From NCBI GenBank assembly GCA_001839685.1, contig MLAK01000865.1, positions 10,741-53,701 of the forward strand: a stretch of DNA of 42,961 nt, in the 5' to 3' direction. This document shows, piece after piece, positions 1 to 8,027 of the stretch. The notes under the pieces are model-generated. The model worked only from the letters and a program-made list of their open reading frames with translations. It had not been told where the DNA came from and ran no database searches. Both the position numbers and the translations under genes were made by a program. The first letter of the stretch is position 1. Each line of letters starts with the position of its first letter. Source of the DNA: Tritrichomonas foetus (lineage: Eukaryota > Parabasalia > Tritrichomonadida > Tritrichomonadidae).

Positions 1-1434
1 ACTACATTTGCAACAAAGGATGAACTAACAACACAATACATATCCAATGACGGCTTTATAAATAAGTTTAACTCAACACTTAATGGAATACTTGATTTTA
101 ATGTAAATGCATCGAGCTGTATTGATTTAACTGCTTGTGAACAAATAGAATTGAACTTACTTAACGATAAAAATACATGGTTTACTATCTCTGATGATGG
201 AATAATTGACATTAGAGCTTCAACCAATATGNACATTGATGGTCAAATTATTACGATAAAAAATGACGACATTGCTATGTTAAATATTGGTGATGATGAA
301 ATTCGTGCTTATAGTTCACTTGTTAATCATGATGGAATAGAGTATGCAATCAAAACTGATATACCCGATGTGTCAGTATATGCACTTAAAACTGATGTTC
401 CCCAAATAGATACAACAACATTAATAACGAAAGATTATTGGGCAGATTATGTTCTCAGTGATGAGTTTGAAAATGAAATTATCAACCATTTAGATAGTAA
501 CTTTAATGATATTGTGATTAGATCAAAATCCCATGTTATTCTCGAATCAAATTATATAGGACTTAGTTGGCAAGGTGGTGATGATAGACTTTCTATATAT
601 GAAAATGAAGTTCAAGTTTGGGTTCCCTTATTAAATAAGGACAATATAGAGTATGCAATTAAAACCAACATTCCTGATATGTCANTATATGCACTTAAAA
701 CTGATATACCAGAAGCTTTGAAGAAATTAGATATAACAGTGGACGAATCTATCAAAGATTTAATGATTTTACAACCAAAGACAACAACAAAATCCATACA
801 GTTTGATTATTTGGGATCTAGACAAACATTTGGCTATGGAACTTTACAGATATTTTCACCAGACTTATATTGTGAAGTTGAGGATAAAATGACAATACGC
901 ATACAAACTGTTGGTACTATTGTAATAAAAGAGGGAACTATCACAGTTCCAGGTAAATTATTAAATGCAAACGGTCAAGAATACGCACTTAAAACACAAT
1001 CACATACTATAACCCACTTCTGTCCTATTGAGGGATCAATTGATGATTTCATACTTGGTACACCTGTTTATATGTCAGGCATGGTATATAAATACGACTT
1101 CAATGAGAAAAAGTGGAATAAATCAACCAATAACGATTTCACCGACTGCATCTCATCAGTGAAAACCACCGGAGAATGGAAGGAATATTTAGGTATTTGT
1201 GTTGAAATTGATAGGGAAACTAATAGCGTAAAATTTGCCTCACATGGTGACTATTTAGTTCATGTAACTGATTCTTCCATTTATGGTGTTGGTGATACTG
1301 TATTTGTCGATGAAGGAGTCTTAAAAATACTCAGTGATAATGCAACACCAACGATAAAAATAATACGTTCAATTGTAGGTATAATTACTTCTATCATTGA
1401 TGAAACAACATTAGCAGTATTCAAGGGTTTATAA
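1..1434 (+). CDS. fibre-like repeat protein of a Maverick-like block, 5' truncated
   Basis: The frame is open from the first base of the window, so the gene begins upstream; 477 codons are visible. The protein has at least three copies of a short motif of the type YA(I/L)KT(D/N)IPD, spaced by beta-rich stretches of about 100 residues, followed by a distinct C-terminal domain from about residue 340 (rich in G, V, I and T). Repeating neck-and-shaft units with a globular C-terminal head are typical of trimeric fibres of virus-like elements. That role is inferred; no specific family is recognised. It converges tail-to-tail with the gene at 1445-1897, and their ends meet in a hairpin. Two codons contain N. 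It probably belongs to a Maverick/Polinton-type element extending left of the window. Confidence 0.6.
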   Translation, partial: TTFATKDELTTQYISNDGFINKFNSTLNGILDFNVNASSCIDLTACEQIELNLLNDKNTWFTISDDGIIDIRASTNMXIDGQIITIKNDDIAMLNIGDDEIRAYSSLVNHDGIEYAIKTDIPDVSVYALKTDVPQIDTTTLITKDYWADYVLSDEFENEIINHLDSNFNDIVIRSKSHVILESNYIGLSWQGGDDRLSIYENEVQVWVPLLNKDNIEYAIKTNIPDMSXYALKTDIPEALKKLDITVDESIKDLMILQPKTTTKSIQFDYLGSRQTFGYGTLQIFSPDLYCEVEDKMTIRIQTVGTIVIKEGTITVPGKLLNANGQEYALKTQSHTITHFCPIEGSIDDFILGTPVYMSGMVYKYDFNEKKWNKSTNNDFTDCISSVKTTGEWKEYLGICVEIDRETNSVKFASHGDYLVHVTDSSIYGVGDTVFVDEGVLKILSDNATPTIKIIRSIVGIITSIIDETTLAVFKGL

Positions 1435-1441
1435 AACCCCG

Positions 1442-1458
1442 AGCTCACATCGTGAGCT
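1442..1458. terminator. hairpin at convergent gene ends
   Basis: Perfect 7-bp stem (1442-1448 with 1452-1458) and 3-nt loop. It sits where the fibre-like gene (stop at 1432-1434) meets the stop codon of the minus-strand gene (1445-1447). Being symmetric, it could mark the 3' end of both transcripts. Role inferred. Confidence 0.45.
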
Positions 1459-1897
1459 TAAGATTAAGTGTTTTATCCTTTATTCTATTTATCATTTCAT
1501 CAGATAGTTTATTAGATTCATCAGCATTTATTCGACCATAATAGAAACTATTTAAACAATTATCTATTTCTAAGTATGATAAATCAATTTTATTCAATTG
1601 ATGTGTAAATATTTTTTTATAAGTATCACATACGATTTGGTCAAATGCTTTCATCAGCTCTCCTTCCATTTTTTCCAAAGATTCATTAACAAAATCATTA
1701 TTAAAATCTAAAGCATTTTTCAATTCATCGATAACTTTTCGATTTTGCATGTGTACCTTGTTGCTTTTTATATTTCTCATCTCTGATGCAGCAATCATTT
1801 TTATCAATGGATGCATTTCTAAATTCTCTGGTAAATAGTGTTTTACATCCTCTACTATGCTACCAACAGCGTCACCAATTGTGACGTCAAGTCCCAT
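1445..1897 (-). CDS. hypothetical 150-aa protein of the Maverick-like block
   Basis: ATG at 1897 directly follows a TATCTTTATATAAA box, supporting this start. The 150-residue product begins MGLDVTIG, has a helical middle (residues 45-110) and ends in a charged helix. The second-position Gly could allow N-myristoylation, but the context is only fair. No family is recognised. It faces the short ORF at 2004 across a 106-bp divergent spacer and overlaps the terminal hairpin of the fibre-like gene. Function unknown. Confidence 0.65.
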   Translation of the reverse strand: MGLDVTIGDAVGSIVEDVKHYLPENLEMHPLIKMIAASEMRNIKSNKVHMQNRKVIDELKNALDFNNDFVNESLEKMEGELMKAFDQIVCDTYKKIFTHQLNKIDLSYLEIDNCLNSFYYGRINADESNKLSDEMINRIKDKTLNLKLTM

Positions 1898-1898
1898 T

Positions 1899-2003
1899 TT
1901 ATATAAAGATAAAAAAATAAATTTATAAAAAATAAACTTATTATTTTTGATAGATTAATTTAAAACATTTCAAATATAAATTTATTTTTTTATCTTTATA
2001 TAA
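1899..2003. promoter_or_regulatory. divergent promoter, 29-bp perfect inverted repeat
   Basis: Bases 1899-1927 and 1975-2003 are exact reverse complements of each other (29 of 29). Each arm ends in TATCTTTATATAA immediately before an ATG: the 1897 gene on minus and the 2004 ORF on plus. Similar boxes lie before the 4826 ORF (TATCTTATATAA) and the 5858 ORF (TTTATATAAA). Host genes in the window lack this. Promoter role is inferred from position and recurrence. Confidence 0.6.
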
Positions 2004-2081
2004 ATGAATTTAGAAATACATGTTTATGATCAAAATGAATGGCTTTATAGTGAAATGCCATTTACTGTTTATTTTATCTAA
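2004..2081 (+). pseudogene. 25-aa ORF, probably a truncated small gene
   Basis: An ATG sits at the end of the divergent promoter arm. The first residues (MNLEIHVYDQNEW) resemble the starts of the 4826 gene (MLVKIAVYDTDDY) and the 6130 gene (ADIHVFVDDEE), after which the frame stops at codon 26. It looks like the stump of a small paralogue with an intact promoter. It could alternatively be a real micro-protein. Confidence 0.4.
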
Positions 2082-2193
2082 ATAATCCTGGTCAATAACA
2101 ATATTATTTATCTTACTATGTTTTACTAACTCATCGAAATATTTTTTCTCTTTTGCATTAGATAGTGATGTAATCATTTTATTAATTAATAAA

Positions 2194-2508
2194 TTATTTT
2201 TTATTTACTTGTCGCATCAGTTGTCGTATCTTCTCATTCATACTAATATATCTACCCTCATATTCTTTTCTTTCTTGTTCCATTATATCGATAACCTCAT
2301 CTGCTTCTTGTAGTAGATCTTCTGTATTTTTTAGTTTCTCTATTAACTCGTTTATTTCTGCATCTTTATTTTCTAACTCATCCTGTATGGCAGGATTATA
2401 ATTATTAGATAATGTTTTTATGATTTGTTCTGATTGTTTTAATTCGGCATATAATCCACACACAAATTTCCTTAGTAATTGTATTTCTTCTTCCTGCTGT
2501 GATGTCAT
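2194..2508 (-). CDS. coiled-coil protein, 104 aa
   Basis: ATG at 2508 with an AT-rich TTATAAA upstream. The protein is almost wholly heptad coiled coil with many E, K, L and Q. Its C-terminal third (EADEVIDI.E.ERKEY.GRY.SM..K.R.LM) closely matches the end of the neighbouring coiled-coil ORF at 2530-4785. The two genes are therefore related by duplication, and this one retains the head and tail without the long rod. Function unknown; a structural or inclusion-type protein of the element is possible. Confidence 0.6.
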   Translation of the reverse strand: MTSQQEEEIQLLRKFVCGLYAELKQSEQIIKTLSNNYNPAIQDELENKDAEINELIEKLKNTEDLLQEADEVIDIMEQERKEYEGRYISMNEKIRQLMRQVNKK

Positions 2509-2529
2509 TTTTTTTATAATTTATTAAAT

Positions 2530-4785
2530 TTATCTTTTTTGTGCTAATAATTTCTTATATTCCACTTCTATTGACATCAGACGACGTAATTTATCAGACA
2601 TACTAACATATCTACCGTCATATTCTTTTCTTTCTTCTTCTAATATATCGATAACCTCATCTGCTTCTTGTAGTATTTCTTCTGTTTGTTTTAGTTTCTC
2701 TTCTAACATTTTTATTTTATCTAGTAAATCATGTGGCATGCAATGACTTATGGCTTCCTCGTATTTATCATAAAATTCTTGTCTTGTCTTTTCCACAAAA
2801 TCTTTTTGTTCGTCACATAGTCTGTTATATTCTCTTACCATATTATCTAATTCTTTTGCTAATTTTGTTTTATCAGATAACAGATCTGTTATCTGTGTAT
2901 TAAGCTCATTAATCTTTTGGTTTAGTTGTCTTGCTAATTGTGTTTTCTCATTGTTTAGATTTGTTATATGTGTATTAAGCTCATTAATTTTTTGGTTTAG
3001 TTGTTTTGCTAATTGTTTTTTCTCATTTTCTAGATGTGTTATATGTTTATTAAGCTCAGTTATCTTTTTGTTTAGTAACTCATTCTCCTTATTAAGAGAT
3101 GTTATTTGTGTATTAATATTACCTATCATATCGTCATTATTTTTTGTATGTGCTCTTAGTTTAGTAATAAGTTCTTGTAGCTGTTCTTTTTCGGTTATTA
3201 ATCCGTTAATAGTATTTGTTGCATCTGCATTATTCTTATCTCTTTCTTTAAGTTCTCTATTTAGATCATTAATTTTTTTCTCAAGTAATTCCTGTTCTGC
3301 TATATGATCATTTAGTTCTTCTATACGATGTTGTAATCCAGTTATGATAACATCTAACCGATTTTTCTCAGTTAAGAAATTATTATTTAATTCTTGCTGT
3401 TGCATGATCTCATTATTTAGTTGTTCTATCTGTCTATTAAGACTATATATGGTATTCTGTAAATTCTCAATAGTTTCTATAAGATTACTATTCTCAGTTT
3501 TATAATTATTATTATTCTGCTCTTGTTGTGCTATAGTAGTATTTAGTTCTTCTATCTGTTTATTAAGCATATTTATATGATTCTGTAATTTATTAACATT
3601 TTCTGTAAGATTATTTTTCTCAGTTATATAATTATTATTTTGTTGCTCTTGTTGTTTTATATGATTATTTAGTTCTTCTATCTGTTTACTAAGATTATCT
3701 ATAGTAGCTTTACCTGCCTCGTTATCATTATTTAGTTGTTTAATACCTTCTANTAATTTTTCTTTCTCTTCTTGTTGACTTTCGTGTATGGTTAGTAACT
3801 CGTTATATAATCTCTCTTTTTGTCTGACCTCGTTTAGGATTACATTTTGGTTAGATACCTAATCAGCATAACATTGCATTTGTTCCTTTAGATTAGCTAT
3901 GGTACTGTTCTGTGCGTTGACCTGTATATTTAGTGTAGTTATCTGGTTTTGTGATTGATTATATTCCTGTTGCAATTGTAAAAACTCCTGAGATGGTGCA
4001 AATTGTTGTGGGTTCTCATTATGTATTAGTGCCTGTAATTTCTCTAGTTCTGCCTCTGTTTCCATTAACTTAGTTTCTGATAAAGTGAGTGATTCTGCTA
4101 ATCTGAGATTCTCATCTATATTGGCCTGACATGATTTTTGTGCAGCTATAATACTTTCTGGTGTTGTACCAAATGTATTAATTTGTCGAACTAACGCCTC
4201 TAATCCATTACAAAAAGCATTAACATCTTCTTGTGATATCATATGACCTGATGGAGTAGTAGACTCTACTTTTGCATCAGCGAGAAATTTTATAATATAT
4301 GGTGTTAATTGCCATAACATATTTTTATATAATGTAGCTTTCTCATTATTAGTATCTACGACCAACTGTTTTTGTAATATGTGAAGGGCTATATCATAAT
4401 TACTCAGAAACTGTTTTCTAAAATCTTCTAATGGTAAACGTAATGTATCATTATAACATGTAAATTTCATACCTCCTAATAAGGTACTAAATAGATCATT
4501 TACTTTACTNAGTGTATGAGTAAAATTAGTATATAATGTATTCCTATCACGTGTCATCCATTTTACATGCTCACGTAAATTAGACAACTGATCGAGAACT
4601 GGTATCATTTGATCATTTTCAGTTATAGGTTGAGCTAATAAATCTGCATTATAATTTTTCGCATAATTCAGATCTAAAAATGTTTGTCTTATCTCATCTC
4701 TTACCAGATTATGGAAAACTAAAAGATTTCCTTGTGCTCTCGCACTCATAGGTGGTAAACTAGGTAATGGTGGTGTCCTCCACAT
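2530..4785 (-). pseudogene. long coiled-coil protein split by one in-frame TAG
   Basis: One minus-strand frame runs from ATG 4785 to the stop at 2530 and is interrupted only by TAG at 3859-3861. The N-terminal part (308 residues) starts MWRTPPLPSLPP and is helical and globular-looking before turning into coiled coil. After the TAG the same frame continues for over 440 codons as a heptad rod with repeats of the type INELNTHITNLNNEK. The full frame is about 750 codons. Downstream residues up to 3570 lack an ATG, so the lower half alone is not an obvious gene. It resembles proteins annotated in trichomonads as viral A-type inclusion-like, a label based only on coiled-coil composition. One N lies at 3753 and another at 4510. 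The TAG may be a real nonsense mutation, a base error, or read through. Confidence 0.6.
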
Positions 4786-4825
4786 TTTTATTAATTACTA
4801 AAAATTATTTTTATATCTTATATAA

Positions 4826-5041
4826 ATGCTTGTTAAGATTGCTGTATATGATACAGATGATTATGAGATATATGAGAATANTNTNGCTGTATATNTAACT
4901 AATAAGAAAACTGGTGAGGAAATTGTTCACTATGGTGGTGTTATATTATTAGATGGTAATGAGATAGAAAATGATTTAGTAGACTGGGAATTAACTGATA
5001 GAACTAAAAAAGGAGTANTAGTAATAGCATATCATACTTAG
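4826..5041 (+). CDS. hypothetical 71-aa protein
   Basis: ATG follows TATCTTATATAA, the box used by neighbours, and lies 40 bp from the divergent start at 4785. The predicted small beta-type protein has the pattern VKIAVYDTDDYEIYEN near the start and several Ns in the sequence. It resembles the beginnings of the 2004 and 6130 ORFs, suggesting a family of small paralogues in this element. Function unknown. Confidence 0.55.
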   Translation: MLVKIAVYDTDDYEIYENXXAVYXTNKKTGEEIVHYGGVILLDGNEIENDLVDWELTDRTKKGVXVIAYHT

Positions 5042-5048
5042 GTATGTT

Positions 5049-5303
5049 TTACTTAATTAATTTGTCTTCCAGCTGGTAGAGTCTCTCATCCACATCTTTT
5101 AGATGCTGTTTCAGATGGTAGTATTTTTTCTCCAGATCATCTAGTCGCTCGTCTTTCTCAGATGTGTGATACTTNAGTTGTCGTTGTGGATCAGANCTGG
5201 TGAGTTTACCAAATTCCAGTCGCACCTTAGCAAGAGCAGTATATGCATTCATTAACTCGTCCCTGATAAGTGTTACAGAGGATTCCAGTGATGTTGTGTC
5301 CAT
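5049..5303 (-). CDS. hypothetical 84-aa coiled-coil protein
   Basis: ATG at 5303. The 84-residue protein consists of two helical segments (about 10-35 and 45-82) with heptad spacing and charged faces, suggesting a small helical hairpin or dimer. Its end lies 8 bp from the stop of the 4826 gene (convergent), and its start faces the 5349 gene across 45 bp that contain a palindrome. Two codons contain N. No family recognised. Confidence 0.55.
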   Translation of the reverse strand: MDTTSLESSVTLIRDELMNAYTALAKVRLEFGKLTXSDPQRQXKYHTSEKDERLDDLEKKYYHLKQHLKDVDERLYQLEDKLIK

Positions 5304-5319
5304 GACTGCAAAAATATAA

Positions 5320-5339
5320 GTGATGTGAAATCACATCAC
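5320..5339. promoter_or_regulatory. palindrome in a 45-bp divergent spacer
   Basis: GTGATGTGA and TCACATCAC (9-bp arms, 2-nt gap) lie near the middle of the spacer between the divergent starts 5303 (minus) and 5349 (plus). Symmetry and position suggest a binding site for a dimeric regulator shared by both genes. Inferred. Confidence 0.4.
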
Positions 5340-5348
5340 ATTTATAAA

Positions 5349-5615
5349 ATGGAAGAGATAGTCACAGATTTTGACGTAACCATTTTCGAGCTGCTGAGAA
5401 AAAATTATCCTGACATCACAGCAGAAGAAGGTGCTGCTATTCTTGTGATATCGCAACAATTATATGAGAGGAAACAGGAGAAAATTTTTCTCGATAATGC
5501 CTTATCAGTTGCACTAAAAATAAAAATAGTAAAAGACCTTGCACGATATTATAAGGTAAAAAAGAATCCACAGATTATTGATAGGATTCAGTCATTTATA
5601 AAAGATAATAAGTAA
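5349..5615 (+). CDS. hypothetical 88-aa protein
   Basis: The upstream in-frame GTG at 5325 lies inside the palindrome, so the ATG at 5349, after TTTATAAA, is chosen. The protein starts MEEIVTDFDVTIFELLRKNYP and is helical with a basic C-terminus. No motif is recognised. It is divergent from the 5303 gene and convergent with the 5640-5858 ORF. Confidence 0.55.
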   Translation: MEEIVTDFDVTIFELLRKNYPDITAEEGAAILVISQQLYERKQEKIFLDNALSVALKIKIVKDLARYYKVKKNPQIIDRIQSFIKDNK

Positions 5616-5639
5616 ACAATTAATTAATAATTATTTTTC

Positions 5640-5858
5640 TTATCTAGGATTTAGTGGAGCAATTTGCCATAGATTATGATCCGGATCTATTGGTACTAAA
5701 CGAACAACTTGTCCTTGCTGTTGTTGTTCNTGATTTCTCCTATTTTCTCTTCTGACTGTATAGGCAGGAGTAGTAAAAGGATGGAATTGTGGATTATTAC
5801 CCTCACTCAGATCATAAAATCCTGCAAATCTAGGTTGACGTCTTCTCCTATCAGACGT
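5640..5858 (-). CDS. 72-codon Arg/Pro-rich ORF lacking an ATG
   Basis: An open minus-strand frame of 72 codons ends at TAA 5640-5642. It begins at ACG (5856-5858), just after TTTATATAAAAA, where neighbours have ATG. The product is basic at the N-terminus (RRRRQPR), rich in Q, N and P, and ends IAPLNPR. Position and promoter suggest a real gene whose start has changed to ACG, or one that starts at ACG. Function unknown. One N. Confidence 0.45.
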   Translation of the reverse strand, partial: TSDRRRRQPRFAGFYDLSEGNNPQFHPFTTPAYTVRRENRRNXEQQQQGQVVRLVPIDPDHNLWQIAPLNPR

Positions 5859-5929
5859 TTTTTATATAAATAAAATTAATTATTTTATTATTATATTTTT
5901 TTATTTACTAAATGAGTAGTAAGAGAAAA

Positions 5930-6130
5930 TTATGGTGGCGTAAAATGACAATGGTCGATTACGATAAATAAACTTGGTAGTCCTTCTATTTGTTTCAGCT
6001 GGTAGTGAGATCCTATAGGTAAATTTATCTCAATNAGAACATTTTTACTGATTAGATTTATTTCCTTTGTTGCATATGTCATGACTTCCTCGTCGTCTAC
6101 AAATACATGTATATCAGCTGTATTTTGCAT
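5930..6130 (-). CDS. hypothetical 66-aa protein
   Basis: ATG at 6130. The N-terminus (ADIHVFVDDEE) resembles those of the 2004 and 4826 ORFs; the C-terminus ends CHFTPP. The sequence around this C-terminus (5927-5955) is repeated in altered form at about 6181-6210, showing a local duplication of gene ends. Probably a small beta-type protein. Function unknown. One N. Confidence 0.5.
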   Translation of the reverse strand: MQNTADIHVFVDDEEVMTYATKEINLISKNVXIEINLPIGSHYQLKQIEGLPSLFIVIDHCHFTPP

Positions 6131-6210
6131 AAATAAATGTGAAATGTTTTAGTAAAATTACTATGGTAAATTTTGGTGAAAGAAATTTATGGTGGTGTAA
6201 AGTGGCAACG

Positions 6211-6306
6211 ATTATCATCCGTGTTATCATTAGTGCTATCATTAGTATATACGACCGTGTTATCATTAGTGCTATCATTAGTACTATCATTTGTGCTATC
6301 ATATGT
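6211..6306. repeat. 12-bp tandem repeat (TATCATTAGTGC type)
   Basis: Seven or so imperfect copies of a 12-bp unit related to TATCATTAGTGC. Every frame through it lacks an ATG start, so no gene is called. It lies between the small genes and the hairpin at 6359-6416. Confidence 0.7.
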
Positions 6307-6358
6307 GGGTGACAGAATTTTTTGGTGGGTGAGAAATGGTAGTGAGGAATGGTATGAG

Positions 6359-6416
6359 AAAGGTTTATCAGTGTGGTCCACAGACCTTTGGGATGTGGAC
6401 CACGATGTAAACCTTT
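6359..6416. repeat. interrupted inverted repeat near the edge of the block
   Basis: Outer arms AAAGGTTTA / TAAACCTTT and inner arms GTGGTCCAC / GTGGACCAC with a short loop. TATATAAA-like sequence lies just to its right on the minus strand. It may mark the end of the element block or a regulatory site. The stretch 6131-6506 has no convincing gene. Confidence 0.5.
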
Positions 6417-6506
6417 TATATAGGAGGAACAAGAAAGAAATAAGAAAGAAGTAAGAAATAAACAAGAAAGAAGTTATTTAAATAAAACAATAAAATTATA
6501 AATAAT

Positions 6507-8027
6507 TCAGAATTTGATTCGGAAACTTAAAAAATCGTCAACATTATTGGAATCAGAATTAACATTTACGTCAGATGTGTTATTTGTTTCAATAAAATCA
6601 TCTTTCATGAATGGATTCTCACCAATATCACTTTNATCTGAATGATNATAAGCATCTTGAGCATCATTATTTGTGTCAAGAATGTTTAATGCACCATCAT
6701 CCATTTCTACAGAGAAATCATTCTCTGCGGAGTTATATTCAAGACGTTTATGTCGATATATTAAAAAGATTATCAACAAAACAACAATAATTATTAAAAC
6801 AANAACACNAACAGTAACACCTGTTATTAATGCAGTATTCATGCTATCTGTTGAATCTTCAATATATATACTTGACTCTATACTTGACTCTCTTTCTAAC
6901 TCTGTTTCTGTGTTATCAATAACATTTGTTGTGTTTNGTGGTGTATTCGAAGTCAATTCGTTTGTTGACATTATGATTACATTGGATGGACTATTAGTTT
7001 CTTCATCAGGATGAATTATTTCTTCTGTTATAATTGATGTGACAATTTTTGTTTCTAAAGAAGTCTGATATTGAATATCTGACTGACTTTGATCATCATC
7101 TTTCTCATCAGTTGATTGTGTANATTCTTGTTCTTCTTTATCACTTTCTGTTTGTGTNACTTTCTCTGAATTGATATTTGTTTCTTCTGTTTCACTTGAT
7201 GAAAAATCAATTTCTGAATCAAATTCACTTTTTGTTTTACTTTCATTTTCTGTTTCACTTTCACTTTCTGTTTTACTCTTTGTTTCACTCTCTGTTGGAC
7301 TTTCTGTTTCACTCTCTGTTGGACTTTCTGTCTCTTTCGGATAGACATACACTTTAAAATCTGAACAAACTGCTGTATAAATTGTGCCGGAACTTGATTT
7401 CTTTGGAGATCCTTCCGTTTCTAAAGCAAGAAATGAACATTCAACTTCTTCTTGAAGGCGAACAGATTTATATCCATTGTCATTGTCGTCTGAATATTCG
7501 AAATTTCCTCGTTTTTGTTCTTTTTTGTTTGTTATTTTTAAATCAACTTCATTTTTTGAAGAACCTGTATAAAGTCTATAATCTATGAAACGTCCATCCT
7601 TTCCTTCTTGTTTTGGTGCATATTGAAATCCCCCTAATCGAACTGTTTCATTCAGATCGATGAGAAAGTAGAAAAATCCGGTTGTTTTACCACTTCCTCC
7701 GTATGATAAATCATATCTGCTATGCCATGCAGTATTACGATCACCATCTTTGATATAATGGGGTGGTCCTTCTTTTCCATTATCTGCTTGATAACTATTA
7801 GCTGTTACATNCCATTTNNTTCGATCNNTAATTTCNTCTAANCCATCAAGTACATTATCTGATAGTAAAGCTGGGTTTTCATAATTTGAAAGATTCGTGA
7901 ACGAATTAGAATTCTTTTCGATTTTGTGATTCGANTTCATCGTTTCGTCATCAATGATGATTGTTTTTGAATCTTGTTTATATTGATGTGAGAAAAATCT
8001 GATTGCAAGAATTAACAAGACAAACAT
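6507..8027 (-). CDS. discoidin-domain (F5/8 type C-like) type I membrane protein
   Basis: Predicted cell-surface protein of 506 residues. Residues 1-12 (MFVLLILAIRFF) form a hydrophobic leader. About residues 60-230 form a discoidin-like beta domain (WHSRYD, FYFLIDL, GGFQYAPKQ, then DFKVYVYP at the end), expected to bind carbohydrate or lipid head groups. It is followed by a roughly 170-residue S/T/E-rich stalk with repeats of SPTESETE type, one transmembrane helix (about 405-428, ending before RHKRLEY) and an acidic cytoplasmic tail of about 75 residues. This layout fits an adhesin or receptor on the plasma membrane. More than a dozen Ns fall in the gene. The F5/8 assignment is from pattern, not a search. 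It is not obviously part of the element to its left. Confidence 0.75.
   Translation of the reverse strand: MFVLLILAIRFFSHQYKQDSKTIIIDDETMXSNHKIEKNSNSFTNLSNYENPALLSDNVLDXLXEIXDRXKWXVTANSYQADNGKEGPPHYIKDGDRNTAWHSRYDLSYGGSGKTTGFFYFLIDLNETVRLGGFQYAPKQEGKDGRFIDYRLYTGSSKNEVDLKITNKKEQKRGNFEYSDDNDNGYKSVRLQEEVECSFLALETEGSPKKSSSGTIYTAVCSDFKVYVYPKETESPTESETESPTESETKSKTESESETENESKTKSEFDSEIDFSSSETEETNINSEKXTQTESDKEEQEXTQSTDEKDDDQSQSDIQYQTSLETKIVTSIITEEIIHPDEETNSPSNVIIMSTNELTSNTPXNTTNVIDNTETELERESSIESSIYIEDSTDSMNTALITGVTVXVXVLIIIVVLLIIFLIYRHKRLEYNSAENDFSVEMDDGALNILDTNNDAQDAYXHSDXSDIGENPFMKDDFIETNNTSDVNVNSDSNNVDDFLSFRIKF

Noticed and set aside
2951..3307. Plus-strand 118-codon frame opposite the coiled-coil gene
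   Set aside because: Its Ser/Phe/Leu-rich translation is the complement of heptad repeats rich in Glu, Lys and Asn; a shadow frame.
6173..6465. Open frames on both strands across the 12-bp repeat, one with a leader-like hydrophobic start
   Set aside because: Neither has an ATG where needed (both begin at TTG), and the repeat keeps several frames open by chance.
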